64,000 bases of DNA from Bacillus sp. V5-8f (GTDB lineage Bacteria > Bacillota > Bacilli > Bacillales > DSM-1321), in the NCBI RefSeq assembly GCF_002863565.1, contig NZ_PGUW01000004.1, positions 673,413 through 737,412 of the forward strand. The letters are read 5' to 3'. Of this stretch, positions 50,700 to 59,592 are shown one piece after another. Position numbers and translations under genes: made by a program. The notes beneath the pieces were generated by a model. The model saw only the letters and a list, made by a program, of their open reading frames with translations, was not told the DNA's origin and did no database searches. Every line of letters starts with the position of its first letter. The stretch's first letter is position 1.

Positions 50700-51119
50700 A
50701 TGTTGAAAAACGAAGTTGGAGCACTTATTTTACGGATTACTTTAGGCATCATATTCTTCATCCATGGTTATGTAAAGTTTCAGGGAGGAATCGAAAATAC
50801 GGTCGGTTGGTTCCAGAGTATCGGGTTGCCAGGGTTTATGGCATACGCTGTTGCTTTAATAGAGTTGATCGGAGGAATTTTATTAGTAATTGGTTTTGGT
50901 ACGAGAATTGTATCTGCTTTATTCATTGTGATCATGTTAGGGGCGACAATAAAGGTGAAATGGGCAGTCGGTTTTTTAGGAAATGGACAAATGGCTGGAT
51001 ATGAATTAGATCTAGCATTTCTTGTTATTTCTGTATTCCTTGTCATCAATGGAAGTAACTTGTTTTCCCTGAGCCACTCATTGTTTAATAAACAAAAGTC
51101 TTCTGATATATCCTTATAA
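50700..51119 (+). CDS. DoxX-family membrane protein (CatD/MhqP-like)
   Basis: The 139-residue protein has four transmembrane helices: LILRITLGIIFFIHGYVKFQ, the AYAVALIELIGGILLVIGF helix, a third around FIVIMLGATIKV, and the last near LAFLVISVFLVI. This matches DoxX proteins, which B. subtilis induces by catechol and quinones (CatD, MhqP). AAGGAGAGG precedes the ATG at 50700; the frame is open from 50598. Its promoter carries a dyad suited to a quinone-sensing repressor. Biochemical role in the family is unsettled; a membrane oxidoreductase partner is often proposed. Confidence 0.88.
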   Translation: MLKNEVGALILRITLGIIFFIHGYVKFQGGIENTVGWFQSIGLPGFMAYAVALIELIGGILLVIGFGTRIVSALFIVIMLGATIKVKWAVGFLGNGQMAGYELDLAFLVISVFLVINGSNLFSLSHSLFNKQKSSDISL

Positions 51120-51198
51120 AGAGTTACAGGCGAGGGAACTTTTTTGATATAAATATTTATTCATACCTACATGTCGTCATTGGGCAACTCCTATTAAA

Positions 51199-51232
51199 AG
51201 AAGGCAACTAACCCATATGGGAGTTGCCTTCT
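51199..51232. terminator. bidirectional terminator between DoxX and the large secreted protein
   Basis: AGAAGGCAACT pairs perfectly with AGTTGCCTTCT (11 bp) and the loop holds CCCATATGGG. It lies between two convergent genes. Confidence 0.8.
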
Positions 51233-51270
51233 GATATTTCTTGGGATTGTTCCGTTCAGGTTGGTTTTTC

Positions 51271-53868
51271 TTACAGAACGCTTGCTGTACGGAATGGACT
51301 CTTGTTGATTGCTTTGTCAACTGCCTGTAATTTTAATGAGGTTCCCTTTCTTTGCGGTTGAATGGATATTTTATAATTCCCTAGGGAATCAACCGTTGAT
51401 TTGCTTACTAGTCTGCTTCCTGAGTATAGATACACGATCGACCCTTTTTCTGCTTTTCCGGTTATTAACCGTGTTTGGGTTGTAATTTTGTTGACGGTCG
51501 GAGCAGCTGGCGGTGTTTTGTCAATGGTTGTTACAACTCTTGAAGCACTTTTATTACCGGCAGGATCCTTGGCGTATAGGGAAATCTTCGTTCCTGCTTT
51601 TTGTTTTACCATACTGATTTTGTAACTGCCTTGCGGTGTTGCCTTAGCAGTTCCGATAATTTTGCTGCCCACCAATGCAGTGACAATGGAATTGGCTGCC
51701 GCTTTGCCTGTTATCGCTGTATGATTATCCCAAACAGGATTGACCGCAGGCGTTGCTGGAGGGTTTTTATAAATATTCAATACGGTAAAGACCTTGGTTG
51801 TCTTATTGCCTGCCATATCTTCCACAGTGAAGGTGTATGTTCCGTTTTTAGAGACTGGAAACAACGCATTATTCCCTTTTGAAAAAGTTCCTCCAGGCAA
51901 TGTGATTCCCTTTATTGTATTGTTGTCATTGGCATTCACCACAAGTACAATGTCATTTTTAGTTGGAGTAGTCGTACTTGATATGATGCTAGCCTCCGGG
52001 CTGATTTTATCAATATTTGTTACATTCAAGGTAGAGGAAGCAACGTTTCCAAGCAGATCCTCTGTTTCAAAGAAATAAGACCCATTTTTTGTTACCGTGA
52101 AGGTTGTATTAGAATCTGCTACCCTTTTGCCATCTGGTAGTCTGATGTTTTTTATCCCGATGTTGTCGTTGGCTCTTACTGTAACCTGAACATTTCCATT
52201 CGTAGGGTTGGTCTTATCGGGAACCAGGGTGATGCTCGGTACAATATCGTCCTTTACAACCTGGCTGAATTCATATGACTTTTCAGATGCCTCCTCGCCC
52301 TTGCTCCGCACTTCTACCTTAAACGAGTAAGTCCCATTAGCTGCAGGCCTCCAAACCGTACTCTGGCTTGAGCTATAGTTCTGGATGACCTTCCACTCTC
52401 CGTTCGCCTTTACTGAATATCTGTATTCAGGTTCAACGCCTCCACTTGACGAGGCGTTGAAGGTGTACTGCAATGGCGCCTGGCTGTCGTTTACAGAGAC
52501 GGAAAGATTTGATATAGGGGGATTGCTTGTATAGAAAGTGAAGGTTCTATCACTTTCAAGCTTTTCACCTGAATAGCCGCTGACTGCCCCTTGGCCAATT
52601 GTCAACGTATACTGAGTACTTTCATATAAATATTGCGGCTTGATATACAGGATCCCATAATTCAAATCAGTTGACACCTTGATTTCACCATTTGGTCCCT
52701 TCAACGAGATTGTGGATGGATCAACAAGGTTAACCTTTTGATTGAACTGTAAAACAAAAGAACTGTCTGCAGGGACCTTTCGAATGCCATTGTAAAAATC
52801 GTACGGCTTGATCCCTTGGGAGTCGGAGGACAGGAATAAACCGTCAACATAATTAAACGGCTGGGATTTATAATCCTGGATAAATTCTACAAAATTCTTT
52901 CCGCTTTCATCCTCATAAATGGCTATCAATCCATCCTTATAGTACAAGTGGTTGACCAACACATCTTCTTTGAGGGAATACAAGTAATGGTCTGTATTAT
53001 ACTCATAAATGTCAATTCCGCCATAATTGCTCGCAGCGAAGGTTAGCTTTTCGTGGAAGGCAAAATCATGAAATTCATCACCCATATCAAAACTGTATAC
53101 CATGTCTCCAGATTTTAGTGGGGCAAGTTCAAAAACATAGCCACTATCGTTATACATGTATTGTCCGTCTGGTGTGATTCTCCCTTCAAAATCAATGTCA
53201 TAGTCTCCATGATACGGAGAGTCGTATGTTGCCGTGATATCCCCTTTATTCACTTCAAAGGCATCTATATCCCTGGGGGAAAGAGTAGAGTCAATCGTAT
53301 AAATCTTTGAGTTTTCTGCACTGTAATAAATGGTCGACCTTTCATAAACATTTGCCTCATGGCCGTTTGGGATTTCCGTTTTATCAAGTAAGGAATAAGC
53401 TTTTATATTTTCCCATTGTCCGGATCCTGGTGAAATATAAATTATTCCGTCTTTATCAATAGCAATGTCATATGGGTCCGTCGCTACTTCCATCAAGTCA
53501 ATTAATGTGAAGTCGTTGGCATTCACTTCAGCGATTGCACCAGAATACGGCCCCATATTATAGGTGTTATGGCTAGTTTTAAGCTGGGTTACGTACAATT
53601 TGTCGTTGTACATCTCTATCTTTTCTGCTGCGTAAGGCAGAATAAGGGTTTTTACATCCCCGGTTTCATAGTTCACGGAATAGATGGTCTTGCTTCCTAG
53701 CTTTGTTAAATAGATAACAGGACGTTTCGGGTCTACAACCGAATCGTAAGGGTGAAAGGCAATGCTTACAGGACCTGCAGCTGCGTGAGCAGTATCAGGT
53801 TTTAGCATGGGAAACTGGCTGAAAATTAGTAAAATGACAACGGTAAAAAAATGAAAAATACGTCTCAA
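51271..53868 (-). CDS. large secreted protein with beta-propeller and Ig-like domains
   Basis: About 865 residues with a signal peptide ending near DTAHAAAG. Residues about 30-345 are beta-propeller-like, with repeated short strands such as YSVNYETGDVKTL and AIDKDGIIYISPGSG. A Big_5-type Ig domain follows (about 370-455; SSFVLQFNQKVNLVDPSTIS). Ig-like/cadherin-like repeats come next (DDIVPSITLVPDKTNPTNGN, VTVRANDNIGIKNI and a second similar unit). Two C-terminal Big_6-like repeats share ITGKA and GSYKIS/GNYKIS words. No sortase motif or S-layer domain is seen. TTG start behind GGGAGG; an ATG 15 bp upstream overlaps that site. Likely a cell-surface or matrix adhesin; function unknown. Confidence 0.8.
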   Translation of the reverse strand: MRRIFHFFTVVILLIFSQFPMLKPDTAHAAAGPVSIAFHPYDSVVDPKRPVIYLTKLGSKTIYSVNYETGDVKTLILPYAAEKIEMYNDKLYVTQLKTSHNTYNMGPYSGAIAEVNANDFTLIDLMEVATDPYDIAIDKDGIIYISPGSGQWENIKAYSLLDKTEIPNGHEANVYERSTIYYSAENSKIYTIDSTLSPRDIDAFEVNKGDITATYDSPYHGDYDIDFEGRITPDGQYMYNDSGYVFELAPLKSGDMVYSFDMGDEFHDFAFHEKLTFAASNYGGIDIYEYNTDHYLYSLKEDVLVNHLYYKDGLIAIYEDESGKNFVEFIQDYKSQPFNYVDGLFLSSDSQGIKPYDFYNGIRKVPADSSFVLQFNQKVNLVDPSTISLKGPNGEIKVSTDLNYGILYIKPQYLYESTQYTLTIGQGAVSGYSGEKLESDRTFTFYTSNPPISNLSVSVNDSQAPLQYTFNASSSGGVEPEYRYSVKANGEWKVIQNYSSSQSTVWRPAANGTYSFKVEVRSKGEEASEKSYEFSQVVKDDIVPSITLVPDKTNPTNGNVQVTVRANDNIGIKNIRLPDGKRVADSNTTFTVTKNGSYFFETEDLLGNVASSTLNVTNIDKISPEASIISSTTTPTKNDIVLVVNANDNNTIKGITLPGGTFSKGNNALFPVSKNGTYTFTVEDMAGNKTTKVFTVLNIYKNPPATPAVNPVWDNHTAITGKAAANSIVTALVGSKIIGTAKATPQGSYKISMVKQKAGTKISLYAKDPAGNKSASRVVTTIDKTPPAAPTVNKITTQTRLITGKAEKGSIVYLYSGSRLVSKSTVDSLGNYKISIQPQRKGTSLKLQAVDKAINKSPFRTASVL

Positions 53869-54124
53869 AATAAATCCTCCCATAAAACTACAATATTAGT
53901 TAAATTATAGTAAGATTCCTATATATTTATATAGAGGTAATTATTTACAATAACAATAACATACGTATTTATTTCACAGAAAAAGCTCTTCTCAAACGAG
54001 AGGGGCTTACTAACTAAGGCCTTGGAAAAAATAAAACCAAAATCAATAATATATAAAAAATAAGATTATAGACTTTAAACTAAGTAACCTTAATCCGCGG
54101 TTGATTTGGAAAAAGGAGAGGAGG
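53869..54124. other. promoter region of the secreted-protein gene plus a minus-strand terminator
   Basis: No gene. At 53980-54008 AAGCTCTTCTC pairs with GAGAGGGGCTT (two G-U pairs), and on the minus strand a T run follows, so it would stop transcription entering from the right. Confidence 0.5.
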
Positions 54125-54256
54125 CTTCTTAAACTAATAATAGAAGACTTAAAGAGCCCTGACTCCGATGAACGGATGGAGGCCATCGGGGCTCCGTACC
54201 GATTTCATTTGGCTCAAAAAAATCATCCAGATTTAATATTTGAAATATATTTCTAG
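54125..54256 (+). pseudogene. probable relic of a small protein gene
   Basis: Directly after a GGAGAGGAGG site, a 43-codon frame reads LLKLIIEDLKSPDSDERMEA and onwards to HPDLIFEIYF, with codon use and composition like a real helical protein. The position where a start codon should be is CTT or TTA, so it cannot start normally. I cannot name a family. Confidence 0.3.
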
Positions 54257-54478
54257 TATATAGCTGGAAAATAAAAAACAGCGATTGTTATAATATTGTT
54301 TAATGGTTACATAAGAGCAGTTATATTTTTTTGCGACGTATGGTTGACGAGGTAACAGGCAAAAAAAGCAGGAACTATTTCAATTATTGATTGTGGTAAA
54401 TTAACGTAAAATTGAAGGTTCTTGTCTTTTTAAACGCACACTAATTTTACATTTTAAGGGGAATTCAACCCGGCAGGT

Positions 54479-54655
54479 ATGGAAATCAATGCAAACTATA
54501 TTCGAAGTAAAAGTGATGGCGTTGTCACGGCAATAGCTACCCCTTTTCATAAAGGGCGTACAACAATGGTCTGGGATATTAAAATTACTGATGTGGATGG
54601 AAAACTAATTTGTATATCTCGATGCACTATTTCAGTTGTTAGTAGAAAACAATGA
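54479..54655 (+). pseudogene. C-terminal fragment of a PaaI-type hotdog thioesterase
   Basis: The 58-codon frame reads MEINANYIRSKSDGVVTAIA then TPFHKGRTTMVWDIKITDVDG and ends in SVVSRKQ. This is the C-terminal half of a PaaI-family thioesterase; the EINANHIR entry to the central helix/strand region is diagnostic. The N-terminal half with the catalytic residues is absent and no ribosome site precedes it. Confidence 0.75.
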
Positions 54656-54748
54656 TTTTTTGTGGAATGGTTAGCGATCTTCTATAAGTACATCGCTTTT
54701 TTCTCGTTCATTTATAATCATGAAGAAAAATGTAGCGGAATTAGAAGA

Positions 54749-55078
54749 TCAGCGATTCAGGGGAAGTGGTCTTAGGTGAACTCTAATACTGTTCGGGAAT
54801 GTTCCTTGTCTTTGGGCTTGTTTCAAGAAATTATACATAGCTTTACCACCAACAGCATTGGCAGAGTGAATCGTTATACTTGCTGCATACAGATCGTGCT
54901 TAACCATCAACTGAACAAGTAGAAAACCATTTCTAATCTTATCGGTGAGGTCGTGATCCAATGACAGGTGTTCAATTTCAAAATTCCTCAATAATTCTAA
55001 ACAATCATCTATTGTCTCAGTTAATACATATCCATCAGGTGGCTCTCGGTAATCATCCAGGAATACTCGAATTTTCAT
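54749..55078 (-). CDS. cyclic-phosphate processing receiver-domain (cREC) protein
   Basis: The 109-residue protein has VFLDDYREPPDGY at the N-terminus and LSLDHDL in the middle, the two acidic motifs of the cREC family, followed by ITIHSANAVGGKAMYNFL. The fold resembles response-regulator receivers, but comparative genomics suggested a role in processing cyclic nucleotide phosphates. It stands alone with GAGGTGAG before the ATG. Exact function unverified. Confidence 0.8.
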   Translation of the reverse strand: MKIRVFLDDYREPPDGYVLTETIDDCLELLRNFEIEHLSLDHDLTDKIRNGFLLVQLMVKHDLYAASITIHSANAVGGKAMYNFLKQAQRQGTFPNSIRVHLRPLPLNR

Positions 55079-55253
55079 ATCTTCTCACCTCGCCTCTAAG
55101 GGAGGACTAAGAAAAGTCAGATATCCCAGATTTTTTATTTGATTTAAGTTTAACACAGTTATTATAACTCGTGTTGGAATATTCTGAAATTATTTACTTT
55201 TTCACTCAGGCATATAAATCTGCCTTGTTTTTAAAATGTAAAAGGGAGTTCGA

Positions 55254-55468
55254 TTGAAACAGATTCTGATTTCAAAGATTAAGTCTGCCTTATATTCCAG
55301 TTTCATTCTCGGAGGGCTTTACTTTTTTATAGAACTCGGAACAGGCTCGACCATCTATTTTATGATAGTGCTTTATATGCCCTAATAGGTAGTGTTATAT
55401 ATGGGGTACCTGTTTCCTTTTTATCAGATTATGTAACAAAAAAGAGGGGCATGTATCGATTTTTTTAA
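55254..55468 (+). pseudogene. frameshifted small membrane protein gene
   Basis: A TTG start behind AAAGGGAG begins MKQILISKIKSALYSSFILG with two membrane stretches and hits TAA at 55383. Shifting the frame near 55375 restores ALIGSVIYGVPVSFLSDYVT and a basic tail. The two halves make a sensible ~70-residue membrane protein, so I infer one frameshift. Family not recognised. Confidence 0.55.
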
Positions 55469-55688
55469 TGTTGAACATGCTCCCCGGCCTGAAAAAAATG
55501 GGGATTAAACGGTTTATCGATTAAATGAGAAAGGTTACACACACACCTAGCCCGCTTCCGCGTAGTTAAGGGATCATAGTAGATTAATATTATTATATTG
55601 ATAAAGACGGGCATAAAGAAGGATTGCAAACGGATGACTACGACTTATGAGAAGCTATTCTTAAAATGCCCGTTTATTTGTTCACTGG

Positions 55689-55862
55689 CTACGGTAGTGT
55701 TGCACCACGTTTGCTTAGTTCTTGAAGTAGTTCGCGGTAATCTTTTATTGAAATCTTACCTAATATATACTCTTTTCTAGCGTGGTCCAGCAAGACATTT
55801 GCATGCGTTGGCAAATGAGATTTACTTATTATAAAATTTGTAATTAAACGTTCAATTTTCAT
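55689..55862 (-). CDS. yppF: YppF-family small protein
   Basis: The 57-residue minus-strand protein contains NVLLDHARKEYILGKISIKDYRELLQELSKRGA, which follows the YppF pattern of Bacillus (a short two-helix protein of unknown role). CAGGAG lies before the ATG. It is too short for most gene finders. Confidence 0.7.
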   Translation of the reverse strand: MKIERLITNFIISKSHLPTHANVLLDHARKEYILGKISIKDYRELLQELSKRGATLP

Positions 55863-55953
55863 CTTAGTCTCCTGAAATGTTAATAAATTTCCAAGGAAAA
55901 ATATAACATGATTTGAAGAGATATCCCGAATTTTGAAAATTCAAATTAACGAC

Positions 55954-56107
55954 ATGAAATTACATAAACTTCTAAATTTATTAAGGGAATTAAGTGATTA
56001 TCAGGAATCATCTATGGTAAGAGGTGCGTCCAGATTTTGACGAATTGTTAACTAATGTATTAGGGGAACATAAGAAAACTACACAGGTGGTGCACCGTAA
56101 TCTATAG
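55954..56107 (+). pseudogene. possible frameshifted short gene
   Basis: MKLHKLLNLLRELSDYQESS (frame 1) and EVRPDFDELLTNVLGEHKKT with VVHRNL and a stop (another frame) look like two halves of a ~50-residue helical protein separated by a one-base shift near 56020. No clear ribosome site is present, so it may be chance. Confidence 0.3.
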
Positions 56108-56123
56108 ATTTGAACACGAGATA

Positions 56124-56155
56124 AAAAGACAAGGGAAAAGAATCCCTTGTCTTTT
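56124..56155. terminator. bidirectional terminator of the phosphoesterase gene
   Basis: AAAAGACAAGGGA pairs perfectly with TCCCTTGTCTTTT (13 bp) around AAAGAA. It lies 15 bp past the minus-strand stop. Confidence 0.88.
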
Positions 56156-56169
56156 GAGTATGTACTGAT

Positions 56170-57192
56170 TTAGTTACGTGCCTTTTTGACTTGATCGTTA
56201 TATGCGTGTTCGCTGTCTCGATGCTTGCCTTTGTTTTCTTGGTCCTGATGAATCCAGATTGTGCGATCTGGTTCGCGTCCAAAACCGTCAATTTCCAGCC
56301 GATCCTTGTATGCCTCAATTACAGAAAAAGCACTCGTATCCGCCGTATCCAGCATTCCTCGGAAATTCAAGTAGGTGATGCCGTTTTTCTCAGCAAAATT
56401 ACCCTCGTGGTTATGCCCGTTAAAGTAAGCAACAACATTGCCTGCACGTTCCAATACCTTGACAATTTCAGTGTCATTCCATGCGTTATGTTCGTTGGCT
56501 GGATAAACTGGATGGTGTCCGATGACAATGACTTTTTCGTGTTTCTTCTTTGATTCTTCCAAAACCTTTTTTAGCCAATCCAGCTGCTCTGGGCCTACGC
56601 CTCCATTCCATGTCTGTGCATTCGCCGCACCGGTAGCCATCAGTTGGTTATACATCTGTTCCGATTGCTGGTACTGGGCAGAACCCTGTTTGTGAGCGTA
56701 TAGCGAGCGGTCATTCGTATCCAGAACGACAAAGCGATAGCCTTTCTTGGCAAAGTCATAATATTGATTCGGCATATCTAAAATGTCTGCGACTTCATCA
56801 GTTGTCACGGGGAAATCATGGTTCCCCAGGGTGTGGTACCTTTTTCCTTGAATCTGGTTGAAATAAGGCAGGATGGTGTTAAAGCTATCCACGTTGCGGT
56901 CGATCAAATCGCCTGTCTGAATGGTGAAGGCCAAATCATGCCGGTTAAGTTCAGCTGTTGCTGCCTGGAGCTTTTCAATGGAATTCCGGTAAAAGCGGAC
57001 ACCCTGTGTATCGCAGTCACAGTATTGAATATCGGCAATAAGGCCAAATTCAAAGGAGGGCTTTTTGTCATAGCGTTCGTTCTTCTCCGCCGAAGCCAAA
57101 CTTGCGGTAAATAGGGAAGCACCCAATGCGACAGACGCTCCCATCACCATTAATTTTTGTGCGATGCTTGATTTCCGTGTTTTCATGAACAA
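56170..57192 (-). CDS. secreted calcineurin-like metallophosphoesterase (ADP-ribose/CDP-alcohol diphosphatase type)
   Basis: About 340 residues with a signal peptide (basic start MKTRKSSIAQK, hydrophobic core, end near LASAEKNE). The phosphoesterase motifs are FGLIADIQY, TIQTGDLIDR, HTLGNHDFPV, KVIVIGHHPVYP and AYFNGHNHEGNF. The Asp-Ile-Gln variant of the first motif and the early CDCDTQGVRFYR segment match Mn-dependent ADP-ribose/CDP-alcohol diphosphatases. It probably salvages phosphate from nucleotide-type esters outside the cell. TTG at 57192 sits six bases after AAAGGGG; the ATG at 57186 is the alternative. The frame is open to 57261. Confidence 0.88.
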   Translation of the reverse strand: MFMKTRKSSIAQKLMVMGASVALGASLFTASLASAEKNERYDKKPSFEFGLIADIQYCDCDTQGVRFYRNSIEKLQAATAELNRHDLAFTIQTGDLIDRNVDSFNTILPYFNQIQGKRYHTLGNHDFPVTTDEVADILDMPNQYYDFAKKGYRFVVLDTNDRSLYAHKQGSAQYQQSEQMYNQLMATGAANAQTWNGGVGPEQLDWLKKVLEESKKKHEKVIVIGHHPVYPANEHNAWNDTEIVKVLERAGNVVAYFNGHNHEGNFAEKNGITYLNFRGMLDTADTSAFSVIEAYKDRLEIDGFGREPDRTIWIHQDQENKGKHRDSEHAYNDQVKKARN

Positions 57193-57565
57193 GTTAATCC
57201 CCTTTCGTCTTTGAAAAATTACATTTCTAAATATAGCGTATGGAAAAATGAAAATTGGCAATTTTACAAAAGACTTAAAACGAATTAATAATGATATTGA
57301 ATCTTTACATATTCCATGACTCTCGTTACTGGAGGATTGGTCGATATTATGTTAATGAACTATATAATTAGATTTTTCAACGATCAAAGATCAGTCTTTT
57401 AAAAATATGAATTGGAGGAAGATCCTGTCCTAGAGCACTCTCGTTAAAGGTGAGGACTAGGGAATACGTCTTTATTCATGTGATTAAGTAACCCTGAAAT
57501 CCGCGGGTAACTATGATTCAATGTGTGATGAATAAATTTTATTAAAAATGAAACAAAAAAAGCTA

Positions 57566-57611
57566 TTGACGACTGAGGTGTATTAACTATATAGTACACT
57601 TATAAAGTGTA
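57566..57611 (+). promoter_or_regulatory. promoter and GTGTA/TACAC operators of the YtrA-type operon
   Basis: TTGACG (57566-57571) and a TATATA-like box near 57588 make a promoter. TACACTT-ATA-AAGTGTA (57595-57611) is a perfect dyad, and an extra GTGTA at 57578-57582 forms a second inverted pair with the first TACAC. YtrA-subfamily GntR repressors use AGTGTA-type inverted half-sites, as I recall. Confidence 0.7.
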
Positions 57612-57685
57612 TGAACCATGTAATACATACACTAACGATTACCAATTCAGCTGTCGTAAATTTAGGCTGCATGGGAGATGTTGAC

Positions 57686-58060
57686 ATGAATGTTACCTTT
57701 AATAACCGCGATCCGGTGTATTTGCAGGTTGTCCGCCATTTTAAGGAGCAGATTGCAATAGGTGCAATTATTGCTGGGCAGGAAGTGCCATCAAGACGGG
57801 AGATTGCAGGCAGCTTAAAAATTAATCCAAACACTGCTCAAAAAGCGTATAAGGAAATGGAGGAACAAGGTTTGATTTACACGGAAAGAAATCATCCAAG
57901 CAAGATTACAACGGACCAGTCGATTTTAAATGCAGTGAGAGAGGAACTGATTCACGAGGCAATCGATGCGTTTCTGAAATCAGTTCATCGAATCAATGTG
58001 CCAATTGAAGAACTGTTGACGCTGGTCAAGGAAAAATATGTAGAGAGCTTTGAGGAGTAA
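57686..58060 (+). CDS. GntR-family regulator, YtrA subfamily
   Basis: The 124-residue protein has only a winged helix (about 8-75; DPVYLQVVRHFKEQIAIGAI, then PSRREIAGSLKINPNTAQKAYKEMEEQGLI) and a short dimerisation tail (about 85-124). It lacks any large effector domain, which defines the YtrA group. These repress a neighbouring ABC transporter operon and are often relieved by cell-wall antibiotics. GGGAGATG precedes the ATG at 57686; the frame is open from 57611, inside the operator. Confidence 0.9.
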   Translation: MNVTFNNRDPVYLQVVRHFKEQIAIGAIIAGQEVPSRREIAGSLKINPNTAQKAYKEMEEQGLIYTERNHPSKITTDQSILNAVREELIHEAIDAFLKSVHRINVPIEELLTLVKEKYVESFEE

Positions 58061-58074
58061 GGGGGCAGGCAAAC

Positions 58075-58776
58075 GTGATTGAAGTTAAGAATATCTCGAA
58101 AAAGTTTGGCAGGAAAAAAGTGCTGGACGGACTATCTTTTCAGGCAAACAAAGGGGAAATCACCTGTTTGATCGGAATCAATGGTTCCGGTAAGACGACG
58201 ACATTAAAAGCAATCATGGCGTTAACACCTATTTCCGATGGACAAATCTTGATTGATGAGGCGGCAATTTCAAAGAATATGTATGAAAAAGTTACCTTTA
58301 TTCCTGACACGATCACTATGTTGCCCAACATGACGATTAAGGAATCGATGATGTTCATGAAGGATTTCTACAGCAATTGGAATGAGGAACGCGCTTCCAC
58401 GCTGCTGTCGTTTTTCAAGCTTGATGAACATACTCGCATATCAGAACTTTCAAAGGGGAATGCAGCCAAAATCAACCTGCTGCTTGGATTGTCCATTGAT
58501 GTGGATTATGTACTGATGGATGAACCATTCTCAGGAATAGATCTATTTAGCCGTGAGCAAATCGCTGATGTTTTTGCCAGCCATTTGATTGAAGACAGGG
58601 GCGTAATTATCACAACGCACGAAATCGGTGACATCGAGCATTTGATAGACAAGGCGGTCTTGATCGGAAACGGGAAAGTCCTGAAAGAATTTAAAACTGA
58701 GGATATCCGTATGGAGGAGGGCAAATCAGTCGTTGATGTAATGAGGGAGGTGTATCTAGATGAAAAGTTATCTTAA
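58075..58776 (+). CDS. ABC transporter ATPase (YtrB-like)
   Basis: The 233-residue ATPase has Walker A GINGSGKTTT, a Q-loop in FIPDTITMLP, the signature ELSKGNAAK in place of LSGGQ, Walker B YVLMDEPFSG and an H-loop TTHEIGD. The LSKGN-type signature is usual in small-export ABC systems of the YtrB class. GTG start. It overlaps the next gene by 17 bp, so the ATPase and permease are made together. Confidence 0.92.
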   Translation: MIEVKNISKKFGRKKVLDGLSFQANKGEITCLIGINGSGKTTTLKAIMALTPISDGQILIDEAAISKNMYEKVTFIPDTITMLPNMTIKESMMFMKDFYSNWNEERASTLLSFFKLDEHTRISELSKGNAAKINLLLGLSIDVDYVLMDEPFSGIDLFSREQIADVFASHLIEDRGVIITTHEIGDIEHLIDKAVLIGNGKVLKEFKTEDIRMEEGKSVVDVMREVYLDEKLS

Positions 58777-59578
58777 ACTAGTGGATTTTGAAATCAATAG
58801 GGCATCTAGATTTTTTGGGTCACTGTTGGTGATTGTGGCCATTTCGCAATTTGCCGGTGTTGTTGTAAGGTCAAAAACCTATTTAAGTGAAGCAAGCAGG
58901 GTCATGAGGGATCAATCAATCACACAAGCAGAATTTCTTACTAGCCACGGCACGATAAGCTTTTCACAAATCGTTACAAGCCTCTGGTTCCTTGCTCCAA
59001 TCGCACTGAGCGCGGCTTTGTTGATTTTGTATATCTTTTTCATTTGGTATCGTGACTGGTTCGGCAAGAATACGTTTATTTACCGGCTGCTGATGCTGCC
59101 CACTGTACGAATCAACATCTTTTTTGCCAAGGCTACAGCTATTCTCCTGTTGGTCCTTGGATTGATCGCATTTCAGCTTATCCTGCTGCCACTGCAGCAG
59201 ACGCTCCTTGAATCTCTGGTGCCGGCTGAGTTTATCGGTTATTTGGACTATCATCATGCACTAAACAGCTTCTGGTTTTTATCCATGATTATCCCGCATT
59301 CATTCGATCAATTCCTGGTGTCATATGGTATTGGCATTATGGCCGTGTTTCTGCTGTTTACCGCGATATTATTCGAGAGAAGCTTCCGGTGGAAGGGAAT
59401 TGTAATGGGGATTCTTTTCATCCTATTTGCCGGGTTGCTGCTGTTAACACCGTTTCTAGTGGGAGAAATGTTGTATCCGAAAGAGCTGCTGTTACTCGAG
59501 GGCGTGCTGCTTATGTTAATCACGGCATTGTCAATTGTCATCAGCCGGTTCTTATTAAATAAAAAGGTAACGGTGTGA
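58760..59578 (+). CDS. ABC transporter membrane subunit
   Basis: The 272-residue membrane protein has about six helices, including FFGSLLVIVAISQFAGVVV, the FLAPIALSAALLILYIFFIWY helix, LLLVLGLIAFQLILLPLQQ and YGIGIMAVFLLFTAIL. It resembles ABC-2-type exporter permeases in layout but shows no named motif. Start ATG behind GGGAGGTG, overlapping the ATPase gene. Confidence 0.85.
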   Translation: MKSYLKLVDFEINRASRFFGSLLVIVAISQFAGVVVRSKTYLSEASRVMRDQSITQAEFLTSHGTISFSQIVTSLWFLAPIALSAALLILYIFFIWYRDWFGKNTFIYRLLMLPTVRINIFFAKATAILLLVLGLIAFQLILLPLQQTLLESLVPAEFIGYLDYHHALNSFWFLSMIIPHSFDQFLVSYGIGIMAVFLLFTAILFERSFRWKGIVMGILFILFAGLLLLTPFLVGEMLYPKELLLLEGVLLMLITALSIVISRFLLNKKVTV

Positions 59579-59592
59579 GGAGGGGTGAACAA

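Noticed and set aside
55603..55670. Long-range pairing ACGGGCAT with ATGCCCGT considered as a structured RNA
   Set aside because: Eight paired bases around a ~50-base loop are weak evidence; more likely a poor terminator of the minus-strand YppF gene.
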